From NCBI GenBank assembly GCA_017614315.1, contig JAGACA010000014.1, positions 1-36,144 on the forward strand: a stretch of 36,144 nucleotides of DNA. The letters are read 5' to 3'. Shown here piece after piece: positions 7,927-15,244 of the stretch; positions within the stretch are counted from its first letter, which is position 1; every line of letters starts with the position of its first letter. A program made the position numbers and the translations under genes. Origin of the DNA: Clostridia bacterium. GTDB taxonomy: Bacteria > Bacillota > Clostridia > Christensenellales > CAG-138. Below the pieces are notes generated by a model. It did no database searches, was not told the DNA's origin, and saw nothing but the letters and a program-made list of their open reading frames with translations.

Positions 7927-9275
7927 AGGTACTGTACGAGGACAATCACATAATAGTAGTCGAGAAGCCCGTCAACGTTCCCGTCCAGGGGGACGAGACG
8001 GGCGATTTGAGCCTGCTCGACGAGGTAAAGGCATATATAAAGGAAAAATACTCGAAGCCCGGCGAAGTGTTCATCGGTCTCGTTCACAGGCTCGACCGCC
8101 CCGTCGGCGGCGTGATGGTATTCGCGCGGACGAGCAAGGCTGCATCCCGCCTCGCGCCGCAGTTCGCGGAGAAGGATCATTCCGGCGCGGTGAAGAAATA
8201 CGCCGCGGTCGTCACGGGCGAGCCCCCGGCGAGCGCAAGCCTCGAGGATTGGCTCATAAGGGACGAGGAGAGCCATTCCTCCATCGTCGTTCCCGAGGAT
8301 ACCGGGAACGCGAAGAAGGCGGGCCTCGGATTCAAAAGGACGGCGCGCAGGAAGGGCGCGAGCCTGCTCGATGTCGACCTTAAGACCGGCCGCCATCACC
8401 AGATCCGCGTACAGCTCGCGAACGCCGGTTACCCCATTTGGGGCGACCAGCGATATAACAAGGCAGCCGTTCCCGGTCAGCAGATAGCGCTTTTCGCCTA
8501 TTCGCTCTCGTTCGAGCATCCCGTGACGCACGAGCGCATGCGCTTCACCTCGATACCCCGTTACGGCGCGTTCGGGGAATTCGGGGACGAATTGAAGCTC
8601 ATGGCGGCGGACGTCGATTTTTCCTATATAGATAATGATATCGTCGTCCTCAACAAGCCGTCGGGCATGACCGTCGCCAAAAAGGACGGTGGAGACGACA
8701 ACCTCGAAGCGAGGCTCGACGCCGTTTTCCCGGGCGTCAGTCCCGTACATCGCCTCGACGCGGTGACGACCGGGCTCGTTATATTCGCGAGGAACGATAA
8801 GGCGAAGGCCGCGCTCGACAGGGCGATCCGCGAAAGGACGATCAAAAAATATTACAGGCTCATAATAAAGGGCGCCCCCGCGGTTAAGACCGGCACGATA
8901 AGGCTGTGGGCGCAGAGAACCGAGACGGAAAGCTTCGTCCGCGTTTACGACGATAAGAAGCCCGGCGCGGCCGAGATGATAACCGACTACCGCGTTATAA
9001 AGACCGAGGGCGGGATATCGCTCGTTGAGGCGCTCCTCGTCACCGGACGCACGCATCAGCTGCGCGCAAGCTTCGCGCATATCGGCTATCCGATACTCGG
9101 CGACGACAAATACGGCTCGCGCGATTTCAACCGCGACCCGGAATACAGAAAGCTGCACAGGAAAAACCCGCTTTGCCTCGCCGCGGTCAGGATCGAATTC
9201 GACTTCCCGAAGGGCTCGTACCTCGAAAGGCTCAACGGACTTACTGTCGAAAAGGAGGCGCCTTTTTCGATATGA
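7923..9275 (+). CDS. Double RluA-type pseudouridine synthase (two catalytic domains in one chain)
   Basis: A 450-aa protein made of two consecutive RluA-family domains, each about 220 residues. Domain 1 (1-225) has LVHRLDRPVGGV with the catalytic Asp at 58 and TGRHHQIRVQLANAGYPIWGD. Domain 2 (about 230-450) has VHRLDAVTTGLV with catalytic Asp 279 and TGRTHQLRASFAHIGYPILGD. Each half also carries the KP strand (VEKPVNVPVQ, LNKPSGMTVA). Both halves look active; the usual RluA enzyme has a single such domain, here without an S4 domain. The start at 7923 overlaps the methyltransferase stop. Longer in-frame sequence upstream is a shadow of that gene. Targets are presumably rRNA or tRNA uridines. 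Confidence 0.9.
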   Translation: MKVLYEDNHIIVVEKPVNVPVQGDETGDLSLLDEVKAYIKEKYSKPGEVFIGLVHRLDRPVGGVMVFARTSKAASRLAPQFAEKDHSGAVKKYAAVVTGEPPASASLEDWLIRDEESHSSIVVPEDTGNAKKAGLGFKRTARRKGASLLDVDLKTGRHHQIRVQLANAGYPIWGDQRYNKAAVPGQQIALFAYSLSFEHPVTHERMRFTSIPRYGAFGEFGDELKLMAADVDFSYIDNDIVVLNKPSGMTVAKKDGGDDNLEARLDAVFPGVSPVHRLDAVTTGLVIFARNDKAKAALDRAIRERTIKKYYRLIIKGAPAVKTGTIRLWAQRTETESFVRVYDDKKPGAAEMITDYRVIKTEGGISLVEALLVTGRTHQLRASFAHIGYPILGDDKYGSRDFNRDPEYRKLHRKNPLCLAAVRIEFDFPKGSYLERLNGLTVEKEAPFSI

Positions 9276-9802
9276 ACGGATTCGAACTCATCGAACGCTC
9301 CTCGCTTTCGCCCGATGACGGATGGAAGCTCATGAGGATATACGAGGCCGGCAACCGCGAGACCGCAGAGGAGCTGTATCCCGATATGGACGCAGATGAG
9401 GGTCTGAAAAAGGTCGAACGGGACTTCCTTGACTACCTCGACAGCGATTTTTTCTCCGAATCAGAGAATTATTATCAAATACTCTCTTATAAGGGCGAAT
9501 GGGTGAGCGCCGTGAGGCTTTACGGGCTCGGCGGCGGACTGTATTATCTGGAAGCGCTCGAGACGAAGGGAGAGGCAAGACAGCATGGTTTTGCCGTAAA
9601 GCTGCTCGATATGGTCACGGAAAAGCTCAAAAAGCGCGGACCGTTCAGACTCTGCGACTGCGTGCATAAGGAAAACGTCCCCTCGATCGAAACTCACCTC
9701 AAGGCGGGATTCCATATCGCCGGCGACGGATACGACTGTTTGAGAAACGAAACAAAGGACTGGGAATACGGCTTCGAGTACGAATGGAAGGAGATGAAAT
9801 GA
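9272..9802 (+). CDS. GNAT family N-acetyltransferase
   Basis: A 176-aa protein of GNAT size. The acceptor half contains YYQILSYKGEWVSAVRLYGLGGGLYYLEALET. This runs into motif A, GEARQHGFAVKLLDMV, as the likely acetyl-CoA pyrophosphate loop, and CVHKENVPSIETHLKAGF is the conserved C-terminal 'N..Si.fy.k.GF' helix. The substrate is unknown. AAGGAGG lies 13 nt before the ATG inside the preceding gene, and the start overlaps its stop (ATGA). The next gene begins immediately after the stop (TGA ATG). It is unrelated in sequence to the minus-strand GNAT at 19762-20214. Confidence 0.83.
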   Translation: MNGFELIERSSLSPDDGWKLMRIYEAGNRETAEELYPDMDADEGLKKVERDFLDYLDSDFFSESENYYQILSYKGEWVSAVRLYGLGGGLYYLEALETKGEARQHGFAVKLLDMVTEKLKKRGPFRLCDCVHKENVPSIETHLKAGFHIAGDGYDCLRNETKDWEYGFEYEWKEMK

Positions 9803-10132
9803 ATGGGAAAAACTAAAAAGATCGCTGCATTGATACTTACGGGCATCCCCATTTTATGGGGCGCAGTCGGCGTGTCCTTATGGTTCGCGGATGATTTTTA
9901 CGCTCAGACTCATGAGTTTGTCGAGTGGGGGTGGTGGCCGCTTCTGGCCTATTTCTTCACGCTGCCGTTTATTGCTCCCATAATGCTGATGCTGTCGATC
10001 CTCGGGATCGTTTTTGCGAAGAAAGCCCGCGATCTGGGTGAACACACCGTGTGGATAATCGTGCTTGCGGCAATTGCCATCGCTTTCCACGTAGTGGCAG
10101 GCGTCTATGCTTTCTATACTATATACGTGTAG
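9803..10132 (+). CDS. Small three-helix membrane protein, unknown function
   Basis: A 109-aa hydrophobic protein with helices at about residues 7-28, 46-70 and 82-106. A short Trp-rich loop (EWGWWPLL) precedes the second helix and a basic cytoplasmic loop (AKKARDLGEH) the third. I recognise no family. It starts directly at the stop of the acetyltransferase gene, so it is translated as the last gene of the string and is followed by the terminator at 10155-10190. It is less GC-rich than the genes before it, possibly a later addition (inference). Confidence 0.7.
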   Translation: MGKTKKIAALILTGIPILWGAVGVSLWFADDFYAQTHEFVEWGWWPLLAYFFTLPFIAPIMLMLSILGIVFAKKARDLGEHTVWIIVLAAIAIAFHVVAGVYAFYTIYV

Positions 10133-10154
10133 TTTTATCCTGCGCATGCGTTCT

Positions 10155-10190
10155 AAAAAAGTCTGCCCCGTACGAGGGGCAGACTTTTTT
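10155..10190. terminator. Bidirectional terminator between convergent units
   Basis: AAAAAAGTCTGCCCC, loop GTACGA-type centre, GGGGCAGACTTTTTT: a stem of about 14 bp with A and T tracts. It ends both the plus-strand string that stops at 10132 and ileS coming from the other side. Confidence 0.92.
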
Positions 10191-10202
10191 GTTGTTGCGT
10201 TA

Positions 10203-13200
10203 TTATACCTTCATTACGCCTATCGTGACGTTCACGCCGTTAAGATCCCACTCCTTGACGTAAGCGCCTTCGGGAGCGGCGGCGAAGGTCAGCTCGTCGG
10301 CGAGCGTGTCGCCCATTATGCCCTCGCGGTTCCTGTCCGCTATGGCGGCGATCTCGTCGGAACCGTATATGAACACCGAGATGTGATCGGTCACGTTGAA
10401 GTCGGCCTCCTTGCGCATGGTCTGCACCTTGGATACCAGCTCGCGGACATAGCCCTCCTCGATCAGCTCGTCGGTCAGTGTCGTTGCGAGAACGACGGTG
10501 AGATCCTTCTCTGAAACGGAGCTGAAGCCCTCGCGCTTAACGGTGTCGACGAGCACGTCCTCGGGGTGCAGGCTTACCTTCACGCCCTCAAGCTCGAACT
10601 CGAAGGGTTTTCCTTCCGCGTGTGCCGCGACGCAGGCGTTGCCCACGCCCTCGGTGTTCTGGAGGTAGTTGTTTATCTTCGGCAGCACCTTGCCGTAGCG
10701 CGGCCCCAAAAGCTTGAGCTGGGGCTTTACGCGGTAGGTGATGAACTCGGAAGCGTCGTTCACGTACTTGACGTCCTTTACGTTCAGCTCGCCCTCGATT
10801 ATCTCGTTATACATTTCGGGAAGCGCCTCCACGCCCTGCACGTACAGCGCGGAGAGGGGCTGACGGTTCTTGAGGTTCGACTGCGCCCTTGCCGCACGGC
10901 CGAGCACGACGATGCGGTAAACGGCGGACATGTCGTTTTCAAGCTCCGCGTCGATGAAGCTCTCGTCGCAGACGGGATAGTCGGCAAGATGCACGCTCTC
11001 GGGGGCGGTCTTGTCGCAGGTGCGGACGATGTTCTGATACATCTGCTCCGCCATGAACGGAGTGAACGGAGCGGTGAGCCGCGCCATTGTCTCGAGCACG
11101 GTATAGAGCGTCATGTATGCTGCCTCCTTGTCGGCGGTCATCTCCTTGCCCCAATACCTCTCGCGGCCGCGGCGGACGTACCAGTTCGACAGATCGTCGA
11201 CGAACTCGGCAAGCTCGCGTCCCGCCTCGGTTATGTGCAGGGAATCGAGCAGCTCGTCCTGCTTCTTTATAAGGCTGTTAAGCCTCGAAAGTATCCATCT
11301 GTCCATCGCGGACAGGTTCTCGCGCCTGAGCTCATGCTTCGTCGGATCGAACCCGTCGATGTCGGCATAGAGGATGTAGAACGCGTAGGTGTTCCACAGC
11401 GTGCCCATGTACTTCCTCTGCGTCTCGCTGACCGCCTCGATCGAGAAACGGCTGGGGAGCCACGGGGAGGACGCGGTGTAGAAATACCACCTGACCGCGT
11501 CCGCGCCCTGCTTCGTCAAAACGTCGGCGGGAGCGATGACGTTGCCGATATGCTTCGACATCTTTTTGCCGTCCTTGTCGCAGACGAGGCCGAGCACGAT
11601 GCAGTTCTTAAAAGCGGGCTCATCGAACAGGCAGGCCGCGACGGCGTTAAGGGTATAGAACCAGCCGCGCGTCTGGTCGACCGCCTCGGATATGTAGTCG
11701 GCGGGATAGTGCTTCTCGAACTCTTCCTTATTTTCAAACGGATAATGCCACTGGGCAAACGGCATGGAGCCGGAATCGAACCAGCAGTCGATGACGACCG
11801 GCTCGCGCTTCATAACGCCGCCGCAGTGCGGGCACTTCATGGTCAGGGGATCGAGCATAGGCTTATGGAGCTCGATATCGGGATCGGCGTCGGGGAAGCA
11901 CTTAAGAAGCTCCTCGCGGGAACCTATCGTGTGATGGTGTCCGCAGTCTCCGCATACCCAAACGGGCAGGGGAGTGCCCCAATAACGCTCGCGCGTGACC
12001 GCCCAGTCGATGACGTTCTCGAGGAAATTGCCCATGCGGCCCTCGCCTATGGACTCGGGTATCCAGTTGATGCGCTTATTGAAATCGAGCAGCTTGTCGC
12101 GCAGCTTCGTCATCTCGATGAACCAGCCGCCGCGCGCGAAATAGATGAGCGGAGTGTCGCAGCGCCAGCAGAAGGGATAACTGTGCTCGTACGGAAGCTC
12201 CTTGTAAAGCCTGCCGCGCTCCTTGAGGTTGGCGATGATCAGCTTATCCGCCTTCTTGACGTTAACGCCGTCCCACGGAGTGCCGCCTGCGAGCTCGCCC
12301 TTGGCGTTGACGTTCTGCACGAAGGGAAGTCCCCATTTTTGTCCGACCCTGCCGTCGTCCACGCCGAAAGCGGGAGCGAGGTGGACTATGCCGGTGCCAT
12401 CGGTCAGCGTGACATACCCGTCGGATACCACGCGCCAGCCCTTCTTGTTCCCATGATTGACCGGGAAGTCGAAGAGGGGCACGTACTCCATGTTCTCGAG
12501 ATCCGAGCCCTTATAGCGTTCGACCGTCTCCCAGCCTTCGCCGAGCACGCTCCCGACAAGAGCGGCCGCCATAATGTAACGCTTGCCGTCCTTCTCGACC
12601 TTGACGTAATCCTCGTCGGCGTTCACGCAGAGGCCGACGTTCGAGGGAAGCGTCCAGGGCGTGGTCGTCCAAGCCATGAACTCCGTGCCGTCGTCCATGC
12701 CCTTTACGGGGAAGGTTATGAATATGGAGGTCTCCTTGACGTCCTTATAGCCCTGCGCGACCTCGTGGCTCGAAAGCGCCGTCCCGCAGCGGGGGCAGTA
12801 GGGGACGATCTTGTGACCCTTGTAAAGGAGCCCCTTCTCGTCTATGGTCTTCAGTGCCCACCATACAGACTCTATGTAGTCGTCGGTATAGGTGACGTAG
12901 GGGTTCTCCATGTCCGCCCAGTAACCGACCGCGTCGGACATCTCCTCCCATTCGCCCTTGTACTTCCACACGGACTCCTTGCACTTGCCGATGAACGGAA
13001 GCACGCCGTATTCCTCGATCTGCTCCTTGCCGTCAAGGCCGAGGGACTTCTCGACCTCAAGCTCGACGGGCAGACCGTGGGTGTCCCAGCCGGCCTTCCT
13101 TAAGACGTCGTAGCCCTTCATGGTGCGGTAGCGGGGGATTATGTCCTTCATGGAACGGGTGAGCACGTGGCCGATGTGCGGCTTGCCGTTGGCCGTGGGC

Positions 13201-13340
13201 GGACCGTCGAAGAAGGTATAGGGCTCCGCGCCCTTCCTGAGCTCGACCGATTTCTCGAATATTTTGTTTTCCTTCCAGAACTTCAGTATCTCCTGCTCGC
13301 GGGAGACGAAATCCATGGAAGCCGAGACCTTTTTGTACAT
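10203..13340 (-). CDS. ileS: Isoleucyl-tRNA synthetase (long, type 2-like)
   Basis: A 1045-aa class Ia synthetase charging tRNA-Ile. Landmarks: the HIGH motif in PPTANGKPHIGHVLTR (residues 55-58); RKAGWDTHGLPVELEVEK after it; the CP1 editing domain with MAWTTTPWTLPSNVGLCV and GTGIVHLAPAFGVDDG; the signature loop DGKKMSKHIGN; then the anticodon-binding domain (SAMDRWILSRL, NWYVRRGRERYWG) and a long C-terminal extension. The length, the HGLPVELEVE block and the KMSKH loop fit the eukaryote-like IleS2 type common in Clostridia. That type often has low mupirocin sensitivity, which is not provable here. GAAAGGAT lies 9 nt before the ATG. It is controlled by the T-box leader. Confidence 0.95.
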   Translation of the reverse strand: MYKKVSASMDFVSREQEILKFWKENKIFEKSVELRKGAEPYTFFDGPPTANGKPHIGHVLTRSMKDIIPRYRTMKGYDVLRKAGWDTHGLPVELEVEKSLGLDGKEQIEEYGVLPFIGKCKESVWKYKGEWEEMSDAVGYWADMENPYVTYTDDYIESVWWALKTIDEKGLLYKGHKIVPYCPRCGTALSSHEVAQGYKDVKETSIFITFPVKGMDDGTEFMAWTTTPWTLPSNVGLCVNADEDYVKVEKDGKRYIMAAALVGSVLGEGWETVERYKGSDLENMEYVPLFDFPVNHGNKKGWRVVSDGYVTLTDGTGIVHLAPAFGVDDGRVGQKWGLPFVQNVNAKGELAGGTPWDGVNVKKADKLIIANLKERGRLYKELPYEHSYPFCWRCDTPLIYFARGGWFIEMTKLRDKLLDFNKRINWIPESIGEGRMGNFLENVIDWAVTRERYWGTPLPVWVCGDCGHHHTIGSREELLKCFPDADPDIELHKPMLDPLTMKCPHCGGVMKREPVVIDCWFDSGSMPFAQWHYPFENKEEFEKHYPADYISEAVDQTRGWFYTLNAVAACLFDEPAFKNCIVLGLVCDKDGKKMSKHIGNVIAPADVLTKQGADAVRWYFYTASSPWLPSRFSIEAVSETQRKYMGTLWNTYAFYILYADIDGFDPTKHELRRENLSAMDRWILSRLNSLIKKQDELLDSLHITEAGRELAEFVDDLSNWYVRRGRERYWGKEMTADKEAAYMTLYTVLETMARLTAPFTPFMAEQMYQNIVRTCDKTAPESVHLADYPVCDESFIDAELENDMSAVYRIVVLGRAARAQSNLKNRQPLSALYVQGVEALPEMYNEIIEGELNVKDVKYVNDASEFITYRVKPQLKLLGPRYGKVLPKINNYLQNTEGVGNACVAAHAEGKPFEFELEGVKVSLHPEDVLVDTVKREGFSSVSEKDLTVVLATTLTDELIEEGYVRELVSKVQTMRKEADFNVTDHISVFIYGSDEIAAIADRNREGIMGDTLADELTFAAAPEGAYVKEWDLNGVNVTIGVMKV

Positions 13341-13370
13341 TTTTATAGGATCCTTTCGGTTTGTTTTTCA

Positions 13371-13615
13371 AAAATAAAAGCCCGAGGGAAGATCCCTCGG
13401 GACGTATGATACGCGGTACCACCCGGGTTCGCCGAGACGAAGTCCCGACGCGCTTCATTCGCCCTGTAACGGGGGCAGGCCGGGAACGGCTGACGATACT
13501 TCGCCGCTCCTGCTCACGGGTGATATGCCGTCTGGTATGGCCGCCGCGCTCTCACCGCCCGCGGCTCGCTTGTGCCGGTGACCAAACTCACCTGTCCCGA
13601 TCTTCGCACTTACAA
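13371..13615 (-). promoter_or_regulatory. T-box leader of ileS (tRNA-Ile sensing attenuator)
   Basis: The minus-strand leader carries the canonical T-box GGGTGGTACCGCG (13412-13424). It is followed by an intrinsic terminator CCCGAGGG-atctt-CCCTCGGG (13381-13401) with a T-rich tail (CTTTTATTTTT). About 190 nt of structured stem I-III sequence lie upstream. A candidate specifier triplet ATC (Ile) is at 13522-13524 within GCATATCACC; this assignment was made by eye. Uncharged tRNA-Ile should pair with the T-box and prevent termination, letting ileS be read. Confidence 0.92.
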
Positions 13616-13621
13616 ATAAAT

Positions 13622-13650
13622 ATTATAGCACGTTTCATATCCTTTGTAAA
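13622..13650 (-). promoter_or_regulatory. Promoter of the T-box/ileS unit
   Basis: TTTACA (13645-13650), 17 nt, TATAAT (13622-13627) on the minus strand, giving a leader of about 270 nt before the ileS start. Confidence 0.88.
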
Positions 13651-13754
13651 CCCCGTATACGCCCGTTTTTCCGGGATCGGTACAAAATCGGTACGGGAAA
13701 AATATATGAAAAGGACATTTTTTTGAAAAAAGTATATACTTTTGGAATACAATC

Positions 13755-13763
13755 TGCTATAAT
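13755..13763 (+). promoter_or_regulatory. Extended -10 promoter of the ABC importer operon
   Basis: TGCTATAAT is a TGn-extended consensus -10 (hexamer 13758-13763). No good -35 is found 16-18 nt upstream, so recognition probably rests on the extended -10 or an activator. The start codon is 50 nt downstream and is preceded by GGAGG. Confidence 0.7.
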
Positions 13764-13813
13764 AGCACTATGCAGAATCCATTTCTGCGAAAAATCGCAT
13801 ATGGAGGAAAAAT

Positions 13814-15154
13814 ATGAAAAAGATTTTAGCAATGATGCTCGCCCTGCTCATGATCGCTGTCGCGTTCGCAGGCTGCAACGGCACGAAGCCCGGTAAAGAG
13901 GAATCCGCCGTTCAGAAGATCATCAAGGAAGCTGAAGGCATGACCCTCGAAGAGCTTGCCAAGAAGGCCATTGAGGAGTCCAACGGCAAGAACTTCTACG
14001 GCGTGGGTAACTCCAGCCGCGGTAAATCCGCTCTGCCCAAATTCATCGACTACCTTAAGACCATCGAGCCGAGCTACGAGCTCAACTTCGAGTGGCAGCA
14101 GCCGAAGAACAACAAGATCTTCGATCAGCTCTCCGCCGACTCCCTTAAGGACGTAGGCACCTTCGCCGTCACCCTTATCCAGGACGGCAACCAGATCGAG
14201 TCCAAGATGGTCAAGACCGGCATCCTCGACACCTTCATTCCCCTTGATTGGGCAAAGGCGAACAACACCACCGCCGACGCATACAAGGGCTATCTGCCCC
14301 TCCAGACCCTGAATAAGGTCTTCGAGTACAACTGCACCGGCAGCAAGACCTACACCAACTGTTGGGATTACGTCTACGAAGGCGAACACGGCCTGTTCAT
14401 GGACGTCGATTCCGAGATCGTCGGCAAGAACTTCCTTTACATGCTCACCAACGAGAAGTATGCCGGCTACCTCAAGGAAGCCTATGAGAAGCTCCCCGAA
14501 GCCAAGAAGGCTTACTTCACCCCGGTCATCGAGGCTATGAAGACCGACGCCAAGGATCTCGGCCTCGGTGAGAACGGCTGCTACGGCCTTGCCTGGATCA
14601 AGCTCTGGGTAGAGAGCTATATGGCGGTCGAGGACGACGGCCCGATCTGCAACACCCTCGTTCAGCAGTCGGCCACCGACCAGTTCGGCCTCCTTGTTTA
14701 CTCCAAGCTCCGCTCCGTTGAGGAGTCCGACACCGTTTCGAAGAACAACATCAAGGTCGCCGCTTATCAGGACGGCTATGAGGGCATCGGCGGCTATGGC
14801 TACTGCCATTACATGTTCGTTCCCGACAACAGCCCGCTTCCCTGGACCGCCTGCGCCTTCATCGCCTACATCACCTGCACCGTCGACGGCTTCTCCGCAT
14901 GGGGCAAGGATATGGGCGGTTACTCCTCCAACCCGACCGTAGCGGCCGGCACCGAGGAGAAGTACGGTCATTCCAAGGGCGGCTACAACGAGGCCGGCGA
15001 GAATGAGTTCGACTGCAAGAACGACCGCGGCTATGACTGGTGGGTAAATAACGGCAAGCTTGTCATCGAGGATCCCGAGTACTGCGCGTCCGTTGCGTTC
15101 ACCGTCGGTTCCTGGATCGAGATGCTCTCGAAGTATAAACCCACTGCCGAATGA
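13814..15154 (+). CDS. ABC importer substrate-binding lipoprotein
   Basis: A 446-aa secreted lipoprotein. The signal peptide is MKKILAMMLA onward with the lipobox AFAGC; the mature protein is tethered at Cys20. Its size and the order binding protein, double permease, ATPase fit the extracellular solute-binding family used by Fe(III)/polyamine/phosphonate-type importers. The ligand cannot be told. Unusual are many aromatic and glycine-rich segments near the C-terminus (GYGYCHYMFVPDNSPLPW, GYNEAGENEFDCKNDRGYDWW) and several Cys. Strongly biased codon use (AAG, GAC, CTC, ACC) suggests very high expression. GGAGG lies 8 nt upstream. A hairpin follows the stop and may set a higher level than the permease. 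Confidence 0.88.
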   Translation: MKKILAMMLALLMIAVAFAGCNGTKPGKEESAVQKIIKEAEGMTLEELAKKAIEESNGKNFYGVGNSSRGKSALPKFIDYLKTIEPSYELNFEWQQPKNNKIFDQLSADSLKDVGTFAVTLIQDGNQIESKMVKTGILDTFIPLDWAKANNTTADAYKGYLPLQTLNKVFEYNCTGSKTYTNCWDYVYEGEHGLFMDVDSEIVGKNFLYMLTNEKYAGYLKEAYEKLPEAKKAYFTPVIEAMKTDAKDLGLGENGCYGLAWIKLWVESYMAVEDDGPICNTLVQQSATDQFGLLVYSKLRSVEESDTVSKNNIKVAAYQDGYEGIGGYGYCHYMFVPDNSPLPWTACAFIAYITCTVDGFSAWGKDMGGYSSNPTVAAGTEEKYGHSKGGYNEAGENEFDCKNDRGYDWWVNNGKLVIEDPEYCASVAFTVGSWIEMLSKYKPTAE

Positions 15155-15192
15155 TAATCCCGAAAAAATATTTGAACGACTGATTTTCTCGG

Positions 15193-15219
15193 AGGCGCCT
15201 TAAGGTTCTTAGGGCGCCT
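15193..15219 (+). promoter_or_regulatory. Intercistronic hairpin after the binding-protein gene
   Basis: GGCGCCTTAA, loop GGTTC, TTAGGGCGCC forms a 10-bp stem with one G-U pair, extendable by an A-T pair. No T tract follows, so it is more likely an mRNA-stabilising or processing hairpin than a terminator. Confidence 0.65.
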
Positions 15220-15244
15220 TCGATGGAATAGGGAGGAGAAAAAC

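Noticed and set aside
10566-13103. 845-codon plus-strand open frame opposite ileS
   Set aside because: It is antisense to a certain gene and its composition (Leu/Val/Arg/His-rich, no domains, no ribosome site) is what GC-rich coding DNA gives on the other strand.
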